Below are positions 45,920 through 62,022 of a DNA stretch of 64,000 nt, in pieces. A program made the position numbers and the translations under genes. The notes beneath the pieces are model-generated. The model was not told the origin of the DNA, searched no databases, and was given only the letters and a program-made list of their open reading frames with translations. Source of the DNA: Legionella quinlivanii (GTDB taxonomy: Bacteria > Pseudomonadota > Gammaproteobacteria > Legionellales > Legionellaceae); the NCBI RefSeq assembly GCF_003265995.1, contig NZ_MVJN01000011.1, positions 38,162 to 102,161 of the forward strand, written 5' to 3'. Positions within the stretch are counted from its first letter, which is position 1, and each line of letters opens with the position of its first letter.

Positions 45920-47110
45920 TCACTCGATGATTTTAGCCACGACACCGGCACCAACAGTACGACCGCCTTCGCGAATAGCAAAGCGCAGACCTTCATCCAT
46001 TGCAATCGGTGAATGCAGACTGACAGTCATTTGAACGTTGTCGCCTGGCATTACCATTTCAATTCCTTGTGGCAGTTCACAAGAACCTGTTACGTCTGTC
46101 GTTCTGAAGTAAAACTGAGGACGGTAACCATTGAAAAATGGAGTGTGACGGCCACCTTCATCTTTTGAAAGCACGTATACTTCGGCTTCAAATTTGGTGT
46201 GAGGCTTGATTGTACCAGGTTTTGCCAGTACTTGTCCTCTTTCTACGTCGTCTCGTTTCGTTCCTCGTAACAACACCCCTACGTTATCTCCTGCACGACC
46301 TTCGTCAAGCAGCTTACGGAACATTTCAACACCAGTACATGTGGTCTTTTGAGTATCGCGAATACCAACAATCTCGACTTCTTCACCTACTTTAACAATT
46401 CCGCTTTCAACACGGCCTGTGACTACTGTTCCACGGCCAGAAATTGAGAATACGTCTTCAATTGGTAATAAGAATGCTTTATCAATGTTACGAACTGGTT
46501 CTGGAATATAGGAGTCCATTGTCTCAACCAGTTTCTCAATCGCTGCCACTCCGATATCACTTGTGTCGCCTTCCAGAGCTTTCAGCGCTGAACCAACAAC
46601 AATTGGAATGTCATCACCAGGAAATTCATAGCTGCTCAGCAGGTCACGAACTTCCATCTCGACCAGTTCTAACAACTCCGCATCATCAACCATATCCGCT
46701 TTATTCAGGAATACTACAATGTATGGTACACCAACCTGGCGGGATAACAGAATATGTTCGCGAGTTTGAGGCATTGGACCATCAGCTGCTGATACTACCA
46801 GAATCGCTCCGTCCATCTGCGCAGCACCGGTAATCATGTTCTTGACATAGTCCGCGTGTCCTGGGCAATCTACGTGTGCATAGTGGCGGTTTGCTGATTC
46901 GTACTCAACATGCGCTGTAGAAATTGTAATTCCACGCTCACGTTCTTCAGGGGCTGCGTCAATCTGATCATACGCTTTCGCTGTACCACCAAATTTTTTC
47001 GCCATAATCGTTGTTATAGCTGCAGTCAGTGTGGTTTTACCGTGGTCAACGTGACCAATCGTGCCTACATTTACGTGCGGCTTCTTTCGCTCAAACTTTT
47101 CCTTCGCCAT
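45920..47110 (-). CDS. tuf: Elongation factor Tu, copy in the str operon
   Basis: EF-Tu (396 residues from the ATG at 47110) brings aminoacyl-tRNA to the ribosome as a GTP complex. The P-loop GHVDHGKT is at 19-26, followed by DCPGHADY and NKADM for nucleotide binding. Domains 2 and 3 are complete. The protein appears identical to the second copy at 62150; by eye only about a dozen bases differ, nearly all silent, and the stops differ (TGA here, TAA there). It follows fusA and precedes rpsJ. Confidence 0.98.
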   Translation of the reverse strand: MAKEKFERKKPHVNVGTIGHVDHGKTTLTAAITTIMAKKFGGTAKAYDQIDAAPEERERGITISTAHVEYESANRHYAHVDCPGHADYVKNMITGAAQMDGAILVVSAADGPMPQTREHILLSRQVGVPYIVVFLNKADMVDDAELLELVEMEVRDLLSSYEFPGDDIPIVVGSALKALEGDTSDIGVAAIEKLVETMDSYIPEPVRNIDKAFLLPIEDVFSISGRGTVVTGRVESGIVKVGEEVEIVGIRDTQKTTCTGVEMFRKLLDEGRAGDNVGVLLRGTKRDDVERGQVLAKPGTIKPHTKFEAEVYVLSKDEGGRHTPFFNGYRPQFYFRTTDVTGSCELPQGIEMVMPGDNVQMTVSLHSPIAMDEGLRFAIREGGRTVGAGVVAKIIE

Positions 47111-47132
47111 TTTCAAATAACCTCATTAACTT

Positions 47133-49217
47133 TTATTGTTTCTTAATAATCGCTTCAGCAATATTCATTGGTGCTTCCGCATACTTAGCGAACTCCATTG
47201 AATAGGTAGCTCGACCTTGTGTCGCGGAACGCACATCTGTGGCATACCCAAACATTTCTGCTAATGGAACTTCCGCACGAATTACCTTTCCTGCAGGAGA
47301 ATCTTCCATACCCTGAACCATGCCTCTCCGGCGGTTCAAGTCTCCCATGACATCCCCCATATACTCTTCAGGGGTTACAACTTCCACACTCATTATTGGC
47401 TCAAGAAGCACGGGTTTTGCTTTTTGAGCACCTTGTCTAAAGCCCAGTGAGCCAGCAATTTTGAACGCCATTTCACTTGAATCCACTTCGTGGAATGAAC
47501 CATCGAAAAGTGTGACTTTGACATCTACTACAGGGTAACCAGCAATAACACCATTTTGCATCTGCTCCTGAATTCCCTTATCTACAGCAGGAATGTATTC
47601 TTTTGGAATAACACCCCCAACAATAGCATTGACGAACTCATAGCCTGAACCTGGTTGTTGCGGCTCGATCTTCAACCATACGTGACCATATTGTCCACGG
47701 CCACCAGACTGACGAACAAATTTACCTTCCTGCTCCACCACTGCTTTGATCGTTTCACGATAAGCAACCTGCGGTTTACCCACATTGGCTTCGACATTGA
47801 ACTCCCGCTTCATACGGTCCACGATAATCTCGAGGTGTAACTCACCCATCCCCTCGATAATTGTTTGACCTGATTCTTCATCAGTATGAACACGGAAGGA
47901 AGGATCTTCCTGTGCTAGTTTACCTAAAGCTATTGACATTTTTTCCTGGTCAGCTTTGGTTCTAGGCTCCACTGCTACAGCTATTACGGGATCTGGGAAA
48001 TCCATTCTTTCCAACGTAACAACATGATCTATGTCGCAAAGTGTATCGCCAGTTGTAACTGTCTTTAAACCAACAGCAGCAGCAATATCGCCAGCTTTAA
48101 CTTCTTTTATCTCTTCTCTTGAGTTGGCATGCATTTGCAAAAGGCGGCCTATCCGCTCTTTTTTCCCTTTCACGGGATTATAAATGGTATCGCCACTTTT
48201 TAATACCCCTGAGTAGGTACGAAAATAGGTCAGTGTGCCCACAAAAGGATCGGTGGCAATTTTAAATGCTAAAGCTGAAAATGGCTCATCATAAGATGTT
48301 TTACGATGCAGCTCATTTCCGTACTCATCAACGCCTTTAATATCAGGGATATCAATAGGAGAAGGTAAATAATCAACCACACCATCCAGAACTGCTTGAA
48401 CACCCTTGTTTTTAAAGGCTGAACCGCAGAACACGGGTACAACTTCATTACTCACCGTTCGTTTACGAATGGCATGCTTAATTTCATCTTCTGTAAGCTC
48501 TTCGCCTTCCAGATATTTTTCCATTAGCTCTTCAGACGCTTCAGCTGCCGCTTCAATAATTAAAGCTCGATACTCTTCACATTGCTTCATCATCTCTGCT
48601 GGGATATTCTGATAAACAAAAGACATACCTTTACTTTCTTCATCCCAGTGAATTGCTTTCATTTTGACAAGGTCAACAACCCCAATGAAAGCATCTTCCG
48701 CGCCAATAGGCATTTGGACTACTACAGGATTGGACCCAAGACGTTGTTTAATCTGAGCTACAACCCGGAGAAAATTTGCTCCCATCCTGTCCATTTTGTT
48801 TACAAAAACAATGCGTGGAACACCGTACTTATCAGACTGCCTCCACACTGTCTCGGATTGAGGCTCAACTCCTGAAACCGCATCGAACACAACGATAGCA
48901 CCATCAAGAACTCGCAATGAACGCTCTACTTCGATCATGAAGTCAACGTGCCCTGGGGTATCAATAATATTGATACGGTGTCGTGGAAATTGCTTATCCA
49001 TTCCTTCCCAGTAGCAAGTCGTAGCAGCAGAGGTAATTGTAATACCGCGCTCCTGCTCCTGAACCATCCAGTCCATTGTAGCAGCGCCATCATGTACTTC
49101 ACCCATTTTATGCGACATTCCAGTGTAGAAAAGAACACGTTCGGTCGTGGTCGTTTTCCCTGCATCGACATGGGCAGCAATGCCGATATTTCTGTAAAGT
49201 TCTAATGGAGTAGACAC
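47133..49217 (-). CDS. fusA: Elongation factor G
   Basis: EF-G (694 residues) drives translocation and, with RRF, recycling of ribosomes. The P-loop AHVDAGKT is at 15-22, followed by the switch region [20 protein letters not shown] and NKMDRMGA. Domains II-V are complete, ending with the [21 protein letters not shown] tail (here [10 protein letters not shown]). It lies between rpsG and tuf. Confidence 0.98.
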   Translation of the reverse strand: MSTPLELYRNIGIAAHVDAGKTTTTERVLFYTGMSHKMGEVHDGAATMDWMVQEQERGITITSAATTCYWEGMDKQFPRHRINIIDTPGHVDFMIEVERSLRVLDGAIVVFDAVSGVEPQSETVWRQSDKYGVPRIVFVNKMDRMGANFLRVVAQIKQRLGSNPVVVQMPIGAEDAFIGVVDLVKMKAIHWDEESKGMSFVYQNIPAEMMKQCEEYRALIIEAAAEASEELMEKYLEGEELTEDEIKHAIRKRTVSNEVVPVFCGSAFKNKGVQAVLDGVVDYLPSPIDIPDIKGVDEYGNELHRKTSYDEPFSALAFKIATDPFVGTLTYFRTYSGVLKSGDTIYNPVKGKKERIGRLLQMHANSREEIKEVKAGDIAAAVGLKTVTTGDTLCDIDHVVTLERMDFPDPVIAVAVEPRTKADQEKMSIALGKLAQEDPSFRVHTDEESGQTIIEGMGELHLEIIVDRMKREFNVEANVGKPQVAYRETIKAVVEQEGKFVRQSGGRGQYGHVWLKIEPQQPGSGYEFVNAIVGGVIPKEYIPAVDKGIQEQMQNGVIAGYPVVDVKVTLFDGSFHEVDSSEMAFKIAGSLGFRQGAQKAKPVLLEPIMSVEVVTPEEYMGDVMGDLNRRRGMVQGMEDSPAGKVIRAEVPLAEMFGYATDVRSATQGRATYSMEFAKYAEAPMNIAEAIIKKQ

Positions 49218-49234
49218 GGAGTTTTCTCTCTCTG

Positions 49235-49762
49235 TTAATTCCAGCGAAAATGCGCAAAGGCCTGGTTAGCTTTAGCCATCCTATGAGTATCTTCACGTTT
49301 TTTAACTGCAGAGCCTTTACTTTCAAAAGCATCTAACAACTCGCCTGCCAAACGCAGCATCATTCCCTTTTCGCCACGAGATCTGGCAGCCTGGACAATC
49401 CAGCGCATTCCTAATGCAATGCTTCTATCAGTACGCACTTCAACCGGAACCTGATAAGTAGCGCCACCGACACGTCTTGATCGTACTTCAACACTTGGAC
49501 GAACATTATCAAGCGCTTGCTCAAAGTATTGCAGTACAGTCGTTGAGCCGCCTACGCTTCCGGCCTCACCAGACTCGTCTTCGCTCTTACGATTTTTCTT
49601 GACGCGCTCATGGAGTACGTCCAGGGCATCATAAACAATTTTCTCAGCAATGGATTTTTTTCCACTGATCATTAATACGTTGATGAATTTTGCCAACAGC
49701 TCACTATGATGCTTAGGATCAGGCAGAATTTCACGTTTGGGGACTTCTCTTCTTCTTGGCAT
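49235..49762 (-). CDS. rpsG: 30S ribosomal protein S7
   Basis: S7 (175 residues) starts the assembly of the 30S head. [18 protein letters not shown] and [24 protein letters not shown] are diagnostic. The protein is about 19 residues longer than the common 156-residue form; an Asp/Glu/Ser/Gly-rich stretch ([15 protein letters not shown]) sits in the loop before the [13 protein letters not shown] segment. That looks like a lineage insertion. Confidence 0.97.
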   Translation of the reverse strand: MPRRREVPKREILPDPKHHSELLAKFINVLMISGKKSIAEKIVYDALDVLHERVKKNRKSEDESGEAGSVGGSTTVLQYFEQALDNVRPSVEVRSRRVGGATYQVPVEVRTDRSIALGMRWIVQAARSRGEKGMMLRLAGELLDAFESKGSAVKKREDTHRMAKANQAFAHFRWN

Positions 49763-49782
49763 GTCAAATTCCTACAATCAGA

Positions 49783-50163
49783 TTATTTTTTATCTTTCGG
49801 CTTTTTAGTTCCGTATTTAGAACGACCTTGTTTACGATCATTAACACCTGATGTATCAAGGCTGCCACGCACTGTGTGATAACGAACACCAGGTAAGTCT
49901 TTAACCCGGCCGCCACGAATCAGAACCACGGAGTGTTCCTGTAAGTTGTGCCCTTCCCCACCAATGTAGGAGGTCACTTCAAAGCCGTTAGTCAATCGAA
50001 CACGAGCCACCTTACGCATAGCTGAGTTAGGCTTTTTAGGTGTGGTTGTGTATACACGTGTACAAACACCTCGGCGCTGTGGACATGATTCCAAAGCAGG
50101 GACGTTACTTTTCTTTTTAGCGTCCACTCGAGGCTTTCTTACTAACTGATTAATAGTAGCCAT
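49783..50163 (-). CDS. rpsL: 30S ribosomal protein S12
   Basis: S12 (126 residues) sits at the decoding centre. [22 protein letters not shown] and [16 protein letters not shown] carry the usual lysines, so the common streptomycin-resistance changes are absent. It is the first gene of the str operon, with a promoter about 60-90 bp upstream. Confidence 0.98.
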   Translation of the reverse strand: MATINQLVRKPRVDAKKKSNVPALESCPQRRGVCTRVYTTTPKKPNSAMRKVARVRLTNGFEVTSYIGGEGHNLQEHSVVLIRGGRVKDLPGVRYHTVRGSLDTSGVNDRKQGRSKYGTKKPKDKK

Positions 50164-50221
50164 TTATTATTAACTCCGAACTATCTCTTTTATAGTGATT
50201 TCGTATGCATAAGGAGGCCGG

Positions 50222-50251
50222 ATTCTATTATAGTTTCAGCGGATTTGTCAA
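50222..50251 (-). promoter_or_regulatory. str operon promoter
   Basis: On the minus strand TTGACA (50246-50251) is a perfect -35 box and TAGAAT (50222-50227) is a -10 box 18 bp downstream. It lies 60-90 bp before rpsL. The -35 sits in the loop of a 13-bp inverted repeat (50232-50244/50257-50269). Confidence 0.7.
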
Positions 50252-50269
50252 GACTTATCCACTGAAACT
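50232..50269. repeat. 13-bp inverted repeat spanning the str promoter
   Basis: AGTTTCAGCGGAT (50232-50244) and ATCCACTGAAACT (50257-50269) pair over 13 positions with one G-U pair, with a 12-base loop that holds the -35 hexamer. It lies right after the rpoC stop. As RNA it could be the 3' end hairpin of the rpoC transcript; as DNA it could be an operator. Confidence 0.6.
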
Positions 50270-50280
50270 CCAAGCCCGGA

Positions 50281-53200
50281 TCAATGATCATGGTTATCTG
50301 CATTAAGTGCTTCACTCAATGCATGCTCCACGTCACTGGCAGTTACCGTATGCGAGATGTGCTCAGAACCAGCTGTCTTTGCACGTTTTGCCTTGCGGCC
50401 TTGATGATAGGCATAACCTGTTCCCGCAGGAATCAGTCGACCAACCATCACGTTTTCTTTCAAGCCTCTTAAATCATCTACTTTTCCGCTAACAGCCGCT
50501 TCCGTCAACACACGCGTTGTCTCTTGGAAGGACGCAGCTGAAATAAATGATTCAGTTGCAAGAGAGGCTTTGGTGATACCTAATAAAATAGGTATTCCCA
50601 TAGCAACTTGTTTCCCGTCTGCTTGCAATTTGTCATTTTCCTGCAACATGATGCTTTCTTCTACCTGTTCACCCACCAGGAATTTGGAATCACCAGAAAA
50701 TGTTATCACTCGCTTACGAAGCATTTGTCTAACAATTGTCTCGATATGTTTATCGTTAATTTTCACACCCTGTAAACGGTATACATCCTGTACTTCATTA
50801 ACGATATAATTTGCAAGGGCGCCAACACCCAGTAAACGAAGTATGTCATGCGGATTCAATGGTCCCTCTGCAATTACTTCACCTCGCTCGACATGCTCCC
50901 CTTCAAACACGGAGATATGACGCCATTTAGGTATCAATTCTTCATGGAAATTACTTTCAGAAGCTGTGATGATCAAGCGACGCTTACCTTTAGTTTCCTT
51001 ACCAAAATTGACCAATCCGGACGTTTCTGCCATGACAGCTGCGTCTTTTGGTTTTCTGGCTTCAAACAAGTCAGCAACACGCGGTAAACCCCCGGTGATG
51101 TCGCGGGTTTTAGATCGTTCCTGTGGTATACGAGCGATAACATCCCCTACACCTACCAGACTGCCATCTTCAAAATTAATAATGGCATCAACCGGTAAGT
51201 AGTATTGAGCAGGCACATTAGTACCAGCCAGATAAATCTCATCACCGTCATCAGAAACCAATTTGACCATCGGCCTTAAATCGCGGCCTGCAGCGCTTCT
51301 TTGTTTAGCGTCAATGACCACAATGTTACTTAAGCCAGTTAACTCGTCAGTCTGACGGTTCATAGTCAAACCTTCAATAAGATCGATGAACTTCAAACGG
51401 CCGCTAACTTCGGAAATTACTGGATGGGTATGCGGGTCCCAGGTAGCAATAATTTCGCCAGCCTCTGCTGCCATATTATCATGAACAGTCAGTACCGCAC
51501 CGTAAGGCAGCTTATAACGCTCACGTTCCCGTCCGAAATCATCAACAATTGACACTTCACCTGAACGTGAAACAGCAACCAGATTTTTATTTTCGTGCGT
51601 TACCGTTTTGATATTATGGAGTCGAATAACCCCTTTATTCTTAATTTGAATATTATTGGCAGCGGTTGCTCTGGATGCAGCTCCCCCGATATGGAAGGTT
51701 CTCATCGTCAACTGCGTACCCGGCTCACCAATTGATTGAGCTGCAATGATACCAACAGCTTCTCCGGTGTTAACAAGATGTCCTCTGGCTAAATCACGGC
51801 CATAACATTTGGCACATAAACCAAAGCGAGTTTCACAGGTAATCGGTGAACGTACCAGAACCTGGTCAATACCATAACGTTCCAGCTTCTCAACCCAATC
51901 TTCATCAAGTAAAGTTCCCGCTGTAACAATTGCATCATTCTGATTGGGAATAAATACATCTTTAGCAACAACACGACCTAATACACGTTCGTGCAATGGC
52001 TCTACAATGTCACCACCTTCAATTAAAGGCTGCATCAAAATGCCGTTTTCAGTTCCGCAATCAATTTCAGTAATAACAACGTCCTGCGCAACATCCACTA
52101 ATCGACGTGTTAAATAACCAGAGTTTGCTGTTTTTAACGCGGTATCAGCAAGACCTTTACGAGCTCCGTGAGTCGAAATAAAGTACTGGAATACGTTTAA
52201 GCCTTCCCGGAAATTTGCAGTAATAGGCGTTTCAATAATTGAGCCATCTGGCGCCGCCATCAGACCCCGCATACCAGCAAGCTGTCTTATCTGTGCCGCA
52301 GAACCCCGTGCACCAGAGTCAGCCATCATAAAGATTGGATTAAATGACTCTTGTCTCACTTTCTTACCGGTTCTATCGGTTACTTCTTCTGTTGCGATTC
52401 TCGCCATCATCGACTTGGCTACCATTTCATTGGTTCTTGACCAAATATCGATAACCTTATTATAACGCTCACCATTGGTTACCAGACCGGAACGGAACTG
52501 TGATTCAATTTCACGAACCTCATTGTCTGCCTGTGCGATAATATCTGCCTTATCTTCAGGGATTTCCATATCTTCAATACCAATGGACGCACCTGCACGT
52601 GTTGCATATTTAAAGCCGGTATACATCAACTGGTCAGCAAAAATGACGGTTTCTTTTAAACCGAATTTTCGGTAGCAGGTATCCACTACTCTTGAAATAG
52701 CCTTTTTTGTCATCGGTCTGTTAATGACAGTGAACGACATTCCTTTCGGCAATATATCTGAAAGAATGGCGCGACCAACCGTTGTATCGACCAATTGATA
52801 TTGCCCTTCTTTATCTTCCGAAGGCATACGAATTTTAACTTTGGCATGAATATCAACATATCCAGCTTCATAAAAGTTTTGTGCATCTTGCGGGCTGGCG
52901 AACACTTTGCCTTCGCCTTTGGCATTGAGCCGCTCACGTGTTAAATAGTAAAGCCCAAGTACCACGTCCTGACTGGGAACAATGATTGGCTCACCACTCG
53001 CAGGAGAAAGAATATTATTCGTAGACATCATCAACGAACGAGCTTCCAGCTGTGCCTCAAGAGTAAGAGGTACGTGAACCGCCATCTGGTCACCGTCAAA
53101 GTCAGCGTTGTATGCTGTACAGACTAATGGGTGAAGCTGAATTGCCTTACCTTCGATTAATACAGGTTCAAAGGCCTGGATACCTAAACGGTGTAAGGTC

Positions 53201-54522
53201 GGTGCGCGATTAAGAAGAATAGGATGCTCGCGAATGACATCATCCAGAATATCCCATACAATCGGCTCTTCCCGCTCTACCATCTTCTTAGCGGCTTTAA
53301 TCGTGGTTGCCAGGCCACGGAATTCTAATTTACTGAAGATAAACGGCTTGAATAACTCCAAGGCCATTTTCTTTGGCAATCCGCATTGATGGAGTCTGAG
53401 TGTAGGACCCACAACAATTACTGAACGACCAGAGTAGTCAACACGCTTACCAAGCAGATTCTGACGGAAACGGCCTTGCTTGCCTTTAATCATATCGGCA
53501 AGTGATTTTAATGGTCGTTTGTTAGTTCCTGTAATTGCACGTCCGCGTCTGCCATTATCAAGCAATGCATCTACAGACTCCTGAAGCATACGCTTTTCAT
53601 TGCGCACAATGATGTCAGGAGCATTAAGATCGAGAAGGCGCTTCAGGCGATTGTTTCTGTTAATAACGCGTCGGTACAGATCGTTTAAGTCTGAAGTAGC
53701 AAAACGGCCGCCATCGAGAGGAACCAAGGGGCGCAGGTCTGGAGGTAATACAGGAAGTACATCCATGATCATCCATTCGGGTTTATTTCCTGACTCATAA
53801 AATGCTTCAAGTAATTTCAACCGTTTGGTAATTTTCTTGATCTTGGTTTCGGAATTGGTTGTCGGCAATTCTTCTCGAAGGTTTCTGATCTCTTCTTCAA
53901 GGTCGATTTGACGAAGCAGGTCACGAATCGCTTCAGCACCCATTCGAGCGTCAAACTCATCACCATACTCTTCCATCGCCTCAAGATAGGTTTCATCATT
54001 CAGCAGTTGACCACGCTCAAGCTCGGTCATGCCTGGCTCGACTACAACAAACGCTTCAAAATAAAGAACTCTTTCAATATCACGCAGCGTCATATCAAGC
54101 AGTAATCCAATACGGGAAGGTAAGGATTTAAGAAACCAGATATGGGCAACCGGACTAGCCAGTTCAATATGACCCATTCGCTCACGACGTACTTTTGCAA
54201 GCGCTAACTCGACACCGCATTTTTCGCAAATAACACCACGGTGTTTCAAACGTTTATATTTGCCACAGAGACATTCGTAATCTTTTACTGGGCCAAACGT
54301 TTTGGCACAAAATAATCCATCACGCTCAGGCTTGAAAGTCCGGTAGTTAATTGTCTCCGGCTTTTTCACCTCTCCGTAGGACCATGAACGAATCAGGTCA
54401 GGCGATGCTAATGCGATTTTAATTGCATCAAATTCTTCACTTTGACCCTGTTGTTTGAGAATACCAAGCAGATCACTCATTACTGGTGGTTTTCTTATCG
54501 GGTTGTTGCTTAGATCAGCCAA
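50281..54522 (-). CDS. rpoC: RNA polymerase beta' subunit
   Basis: RpoC is the largest RNA polymerase subunit and holds the catalytic Asp triad [12 protein letters not shown]. The zinc-binding [19 protein letters not shown] near the N-terminus, the bridge helix and trigger loop regions are complete. The frame from the TTG at 54522 gives 1413 residues. GGAG lies 8 bases before it. An ATG at 54480 ([11 protein letters not shown]) aligns with the usual family start and would give 1399 residues, but it has no visible ribosome binding site. I keep the TTG start with moderate certainty for the extra 14 residues. Confidence 0.96.
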   Translation of the reverse strand: MADLSNNPIRKPPVMSDLLGILKQQGQSEEFDAIKIALASPDLIRSWSYGEVKKPETINYRTFKPERDGLFCAKTFGPVKDYECLCGKYKRLKHRGVICEKCGVELALAKVRRERMGHIELASPVAHIWFLKSLPSRIGLLLDMTLRDIERVLYFEAFVVVEPGMTELERGQLLNDETYLEAMEEYGDEFDARMGAEAIRDLLRQIDLEEEIRNLREELPTTNSETKIKKITKRLKLLEAFYESGNKPEWMIMDVLPVLPPDLRPLVPLDGGRFATSDLNDLYRRVINRNNRLKRLLDLNAPDIIVRNEKRMLQESVDALLDNGRRGRAITGTNKRPLKSLADMIKGKQGRFRQNLLGKRVDYSGRSVIVVGPTLRLHQCGLPKKMALELFKPFIFSKLEFRGLATTIKAAKKMVEREEPIVWDILDDVIREHPILLNRAPTLHRLGIQAFEPVLIEGKAIQLHPLVCTAYNADFDGDQMAVHVPLTLEAQLEARSLMMSTNNILSPASGEPIIVPSQDVVLGLYYLTRERLNAKGEGKVFASPQDAQNFYEAGYVDIHAKVKIRMPSEDKEGQYQLVDTTVGRAILSDILPKGMSFTVINRPMTKKAISRVVDTCYRKFGLKETVIFADQLMYTGFKYATRAGASIGIEDMEIPEDKADIIAQADNEVREIESQFRSGLVTNGERYNKVIDIWSRTNEMVAKSMMARIATEEVTDRTGKKVRQESFNPIFMMADSGARGSAAQIRQLAGMRGLMAAPDGSIIETPITANFREGLNVFQYFISTHGARKGLADTALKTANSGYLTRRLVDVAQDVVITEIDCGTENGILMQPLIEGGDIVEPLHERVLGRVVAKDVFIPNQNDAIVTAGTLLDEDWVEKLERYGIDQVLVRSPITCETRFGLCAKCYGRDLARGHLVNTGEAVGIIAAQSIGEPGTQLTMRTFHIGGAASRATAANNIQIKNKGVIRLHNIKTVTHENKNLVAVSRSGEVSIVDDFGRERERYKLPYGAVLTVHDNMAAEAGEIIATWDPHTHPVISEVSGRLKFIDLIEGLTMNRQTDELTGLSNIVVIDAKQRSAAGRDLRPMVKLVSDDGDEIYLAGTNVPAQYYLPVDAIINFEDGSLVGVGDVIARIPQERSKTRDITGGLPRVADLFEARKPKDAAVMAETSGLVNFGKETKGKRRLIITASESNFHEELIPKWRHISVFEGEHVERGEVIAEGPLNPHDILRLLGVGALANYIVNEVQDVYRLQGVKINDKHIETIVRQMLRKRVITFSGDSKFLVGEQVEESIMLQENDKLQADGKQVAMGIPILLGITKASLATESFISAASFQETTRVLTEAAVSGKVDDLRGLKENVMVGRLIPAGTGYAYHQGRKAKRAKTAGSEHISHTVTASDVEHALSEALNADNHDH

Positions 54523-54570
54523 GTCTATGTCTCCAAAAAAATTATTAGTGAGAATTTATACGATTAATTA

Positions 54571-58674
<4,104 letters not shown>

Positions 58675-58715
58675 GGTAGTTCCTCTGTAAAATTATTGAG
58701 ATAATCAAACGCACA

Positions 58716-58743
58716 AACCCAGCCATGTAAACATGGCCGGGTT
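58716..58743 (-). terminator. Attenuator-like hairpin between rplL and rpoB
   Basis: On the minus strand AACCCGGCCATG and CATGGCTGGGTT pair over 12 positions with one G-U pair and a TTTA loop. Only a short T-run follows (TTTGTG), so it would be partial. E. coli has an attenuator and processing site at this place. Confidence 0.6.
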
Positions 58744-58765
58744 ATCTAAAACCAAATCAATGGTA

Positions 58766-59140
58766 TTACTTAACTTCGATTGAAGCACCAGCTTCTTCAA
58801 GCTCTTTCTTGATAGTAGCAGCTTCGTCTTTAGAAACACCTTCTTTAACAGTAGAAGGAGCGCCTTCAACGAGGTCTTTTGCTTCTTTCAGACCCAGACC
58901 AGTGATACCACGGATAACTTTAATAACGCCTACTTTGTTAGAACCGAAGCTTGTCATAACAACATCGAATTCAGTTTTTTCTTCAACAGCGGCAGCAGCG
59001 GCAGCTGGAGCAGCCACAGCGACAGCAGCAGCGGCAGCAGAAACGTTGAATTTTTTCTCCATTTCTTCGATTAAATCTACAATTTCCATCACGGTCATGT
59101 TAGAGATAGTTTCTAAGATCTCATTTTTTGAAACAGCCAT
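58766..59140 (-). CDS. rplL: 50S ribosomal protein L7/L12
   Basis: L7/L12 (124 residues) forms the ribosome stalk that recruits and activates translation GTPases. It has the N-terminal dimer helices, an Ala-rich hinge (residues 35-52) and the C-terminal domain [20 protein letters not shown] with [15 protein letters not shown]. It is encoded after rplJ, its stalk-base partner. Confidence 0.98.
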   Translation of the reverse strand: MAVSKNEILETISNMTVMEIVDLIEEMEKKFNVSAAAAAVAVAAPAAAAAAVEEKTEFDVVMTSFGSNKVGVIKVIRGITGLGLKEAKDLVEGAPSTVKEGVSKDEAATIKKELEEAGASIEVK

Positions 59141-59174
59141 TACTAGCTCCTAAGTTTAAAATTAATAAATGTGG

Positions 59175-59693
59175 TTATTTTGTATCTTTAATTGCAGCAA
59201 TAGTCCTAACCAATTTGGCATGAGGTTCTGCAAGTGTACGTACAAATTTTTCGACTGGCGCTTTCATCACATACATCAGCTTAGCTAATGCTTCATCACG
59301 TGTCGGCAGACTTGCTACGGCTTCCAGATGTTCTGCACCGTATACTTTTCCACCTACAGATAATGCTTTGATTTCAAGCTTATCAAATGTTTTGGCAAAT
59401 TCCTTTAGCAATCTAGCTGCATCACTTGGTGCTTCAAGTGATAAAGCAATAAATAAAGGACCAACCAATTTGTCGTTCAGACAGGCAAACTCCGTTTTCT
59501 CGAAAGCACGTCGAGTTAATGTGTTTCTTACTACTCGTAAGTAAACATTGGATTTGCGTGCTTCAGAACGCAATTGGGTCATTTGATTAACAGTCAAACC
59601 ACGATAATCCGCAACAACAGCAGATATAGCCTTGGAAGCAACTTCACTCACTTCGTCGACTACCGCTTTTTTTGCAGCTAATGTTATCGTCAC
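59175..59693 (-). CDS. rplJ: 50S ribosomal protein L10
   Basis: L10 (172 residues) is the stalk base that holds the L7/L12 dimers. VADYRGLTVNQMTQLRSEARKS and VVRNTLTRRAFE are diagnostic. The start codon is GTG at 59693, with AGGAGG at good distance. The 178-bp gap upstream holds the leader. Confidence 0.97.
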   Translation of the reverse strand: MTITLAAKKAVVDEVSEVASKAISAVVADYRGLTVNQMTQLRSEARKSNVYLRVVRNTLTRRAFEKTEFACLNDKLVGPLFIALSLEAPSDAARLLKEFAKTFDKLEIKALSVGGKVYGAEHLEAVASLPTRDEALAKLMYVMKAPVEKFVRTLAEPHAKLVRTIAAIKDTK

Positions 59694-59699
59694 GTTAAT

Positions 59700-59865
59700 G
59701 ACCTCCTAAGTTGATCAAATCAATAAATCGATTTGACAGTTATGGTGGCCGTCTCAGAGAGATCCCGGAGCCGGTTCACCGTCTGCGCAGGGTATTAAGC
59801 TTTCGCACCTGCGGTCTTCGACGGCATTGAACCAAGTCTATGCCGTGAAAGCTTTTAAAAGGGCG
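59700..59865 (-). promoter_or_regulatory. Ribosomal protein L10 leader region
   Basis: The 178 bp between rplA and rplJ hold several inverted segments (for example around 59795-59850, GAAAGCTT and AAGCTTTC arms at 59850/59798). In E. coli L10-L7/L12 binds a leader at this place and represses rplJL translation. The position and structure fit; I have not modelled the fold. Confidence 0.5.
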
Positions 59866-59871
59866 TTTATA

Positions 59872-60567
59872 TTACACGGGTAATGATGCAATATCAATAG
59901 GCAATCCAGGTCCCATTGTAGATGACAGTGTAATCTTTTTCAGATATACGCCTTTTGAAGAAGCGGGTTTCGCTTTCTTAAGATCAACAATCAGCGCGCT
60001 TATGTTTTCGATTATATCGTCAGCGCTGAAATCTAACTTACCAACTGTACAATGAATAATTCCATTTTTATCAGTACGGTAACGAACCTGACCTGACTTC
60101 GCATCGGAAACAGCCGCTTCTACGTTAGTGGTTACTGTGCCAACTTTTGGATTTGGCATAAGTCCACGCGGACCGAGGATTTGGCCTAACTGACCAACGA
60201 TTCGCATTGCATCTGGAGTTGCAATTACGACATCAAAATCCATCTCTCCAGCTTTAACTTTTTCAGCCAGATCTTCAAAACCAACAATATCCGCACCAGC
60301 ATTCTTAGCTTTAGTTGCATTGTCGCCCTGCGCAAATACAGCTACTCGAACTGTTTTGCCAGTTCCCTTGGGCAGGTTGGTTGAGGTTCTGACTACCTGG
60401 TCTGATTTTCTGGGATCTACACCCAGGTTAACACTGATATCAATGCTTTCTCTGAAATTTTTACTTGCAAATTTCTTTAAGAGTTCAATTGCTTCGTGAG
60501 CGTTATAGTAGTGGTTAGGTTTAACATTTTCACGAATTTGTTGTATTTTTTTGCTTAACTTTGCCAT
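59872..60567 (-). CDS. rplA: 50S ribosomal protein L1
   Basis: L1 (231 residues) forms the mobile L1 stalk near the E-site. [41 protein letters not shown] and the C-terminal [16 protein letters not shown] are diagnostic. In E. coli L1 represses rplKA. It is 11 bp after rplK. Confidence 0.98.
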   Translation of the reverse strand: MAKLSKKIQQIRENVKPNHYYNAHEAIELLKKFASKNFRESIDISVNLGVDPRKSDQVVRTSTNLPKGTGKTVRVAVFAQGDNATKAKNAGADIVGFEDLAEKVKAGEMDFDVVIATPDAMRIVGQLGQILGPRGLMPNPKVGTVTTNVEAAVSDAKSGQVRYRTDKNGIIHCTVGKLDFSADDIIENISALIVDLKKAKPASSKGVYLKKITLSSTMGPGLPIDIASLPV

Positions 60568-60578
60568 GATCTGTCCCC

Positions 60579-61013
60579 TTATTCCACGCCTTCAACTTCT
60601 ACGCCCATGCTTCTTGCTGTACCTGCGATAGTACGAACAGCAGCATCCAAACTGGCAGCAGTCAGATCAGGTTCTTTAGTTTTGGCAATTTCTTCAAGTT
60701 GTTCACGATTCAGGCGGCCAACTTTATTGGTGTTTGGTTTTCCGCTACCACTGGCAATACCAGCTTTCTTCTTGATTAGTACAGAAGCAGGAGGCGTTTT
60801 GGTAATAAACGTAAAACTGCGATCACTATATACAGTAATGACAACTGGAGTTGGCAAGCCTGGTTCCATATTCTGTGTAGCCGCATTAAATGCCTTACAG
60901 AATTCCATGATGTTCACACCGCGCTGACCTAATGCAGGGCCGACTGGTGGACTTGGATTTGCTTTACCAGCGGGTATTTGTAGCTTTACATAAGCTTCGA
61001 CTTTTTTTGCCAT
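60579..61013 (-). CDS. rplK: 50S ribosomal protein L11
   Basis: L11 (144 residues) is at the GTPase-associated centre. [28 protein letters not shown] is the N-terminal signature; the C-terminal RNA-binding domain ends [17 protein letters not shown] precedes the ATG. The nusG stop is 62 bp upstream. Confidence 0.98.
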   Translation of the reverse strand: MAKKVEAYVKLQIPAGKANPSPPVGPALGQRGVNIMEFCKAFNAATQNMEPGLPTPVVITVYSDRSFTFITKTPPASVLIKKKAGIASGSGKPNTNKVGRLNREQLEEIAKTKEPDLTAASLDAAVRTIAGTARSMGVEVEGVE

Positions 61014-61075
61014 TATTTACTCCTATGTGGGTCAACGCTAACACTAATTCGGCATTAGCTCCCCGGTTGGTGTTA

Positions 61076-61636
61076 TCAGGTTTTTTCGACCTGGCTAAAC
61101 TCAAGCTCGACAGGTGTAGAACGTCCAAAGATCAGAACGGCCACTCTCAATTTGTTTTTCTCATAGTTAACTTCTTCAACCACACCATTGAAATCAACAA
61201 ACGGACCTTCTTTGACGCGAACTACTTCACCTGGTTCGAACAGGATTTTGGGTTTCGGCTTGGTCACGCCATCTTCAACCCTTTGCAAGATAGCTCTTGC
61301 TTCTTTATCTGAAATTGGTGTCGGCTTTTGGTTGGCATCCCCTTTTGCAGTGCCACCAAGGAAACCAAGGACTCGAGGTATTGCTCGAATCATATGCCAC
61401 GTGGAATCATCCATAACCATGTTAACTAAAACATAACCTGGAAAAAACTTTCTTGTGCTCTTACGCTTCTGTCCGGCGCGCATTTCTACGACTTCTTCGG
61501 AAGGAACAACTACTTCGCCAATTTTTTCTTCAAGATTTTGATGAAGTGCGCGTGCTTTTATCTCACGCATAACGAAATTTTCATAGCCTGAATAGGCATG
61601 AACTACATACCACTGTTTTGATTTCTGTTCTTCCAC
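61076..61636 (-). CDS. nusG: Transcription elongation factor NusG
   Basis: NusG couples RNA polymerase to Rho and to ribosomes. The NGN domain starts [16 protein letters not shown] and contains [14 protein letters not shown]; the KOW domain has [24 protein letters not shown]. The GTG at 61636 gives 186 residues and lies 5 bp after the secE stop. A GTG further up (61675) would lie inside secE and add 13 residues with no family counterpart. Confidence 0.96.
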   Translation of the reverse strand: MEEQKSKQWYVVHAYSGYENFVMREIKARALHQNLEEKIGEVVVPSEEVVEMRAGQKRKSTRKFFPGYVLVNMVMDDSTWHMIRAIPRVLGFLGGTAKGDANQKPTPISDKEARAILQRVEDGVTKPKPKILFEPGEVVRVKEGPFVDFNGVVEEVNYEKNKLRVAVLIFGRSTPVELEFSQVEKT

Positions 61637-61641
61637 TATTG

Positions 61642-62001
61642 TCAGCCCAAATGTGTTATTTTTGCGATTGCCCACATCATTATTGAATCAATTCCCCAGA
61701 GAATAAATCCAGTTGCTGCAACCATGATCATAACTATTGAGGTAGTTTGCACAGTTTCTTGACGTGTAGGCCAAACTACTTTTTGAAGTTCAATTTTTGC
61801 TTCCTGTGCGAATGCAAAAACTTGCTGTCCTTTATTGGTAAAAAAACCTATTACGAATATGCTAACTAGCCAACCAATCCAAATCATAACTTTGATTGGA
61901 GATGAAACAGTATAGTAATAAGTACAAAAAAAGGCTGCTATAGTTACTAACAGCATTCCTGTCCATAAAACAATTTCTTTAACGCTTAGGTTTGTTTTCA
62001 T
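61642..62001 (-). CDS. secE: Protein translocase subunit SecE
   Basis: SecE (119 residues from the ATG at 62001) clamps SecY. It has three membrane helices, the larger E. coli-like form, and the conserved amphipathic [19 protein letters not shown] just before the last helix. The frame is open upstream into the tRNA-Trp gene, which is not coding. nusG follows after 5 bp. Confidence 0.96.
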   Translation of the reverse strand: MKTNLSVKEIVLWTGMLLVTIAAFFCTYYYTVSSPIKVMIWIGWLVSIFVIGFFTNKGQQVFAFAQEAKIELQKVVWPTRQETVQTTSIVMIMVAATGFILWGIDSIMMWAIAKITHLG

Positions 62002-62022
62002 CACAATCACGCTTTTGGTAGT

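Noticed and set aside
46444..46833. 129-codon ORF antisense to tuf, also present at 62674-63063
   Set aside because: Its presence in both copies follows from the tuf duplication; it is a shadow of a highly conserved gene.
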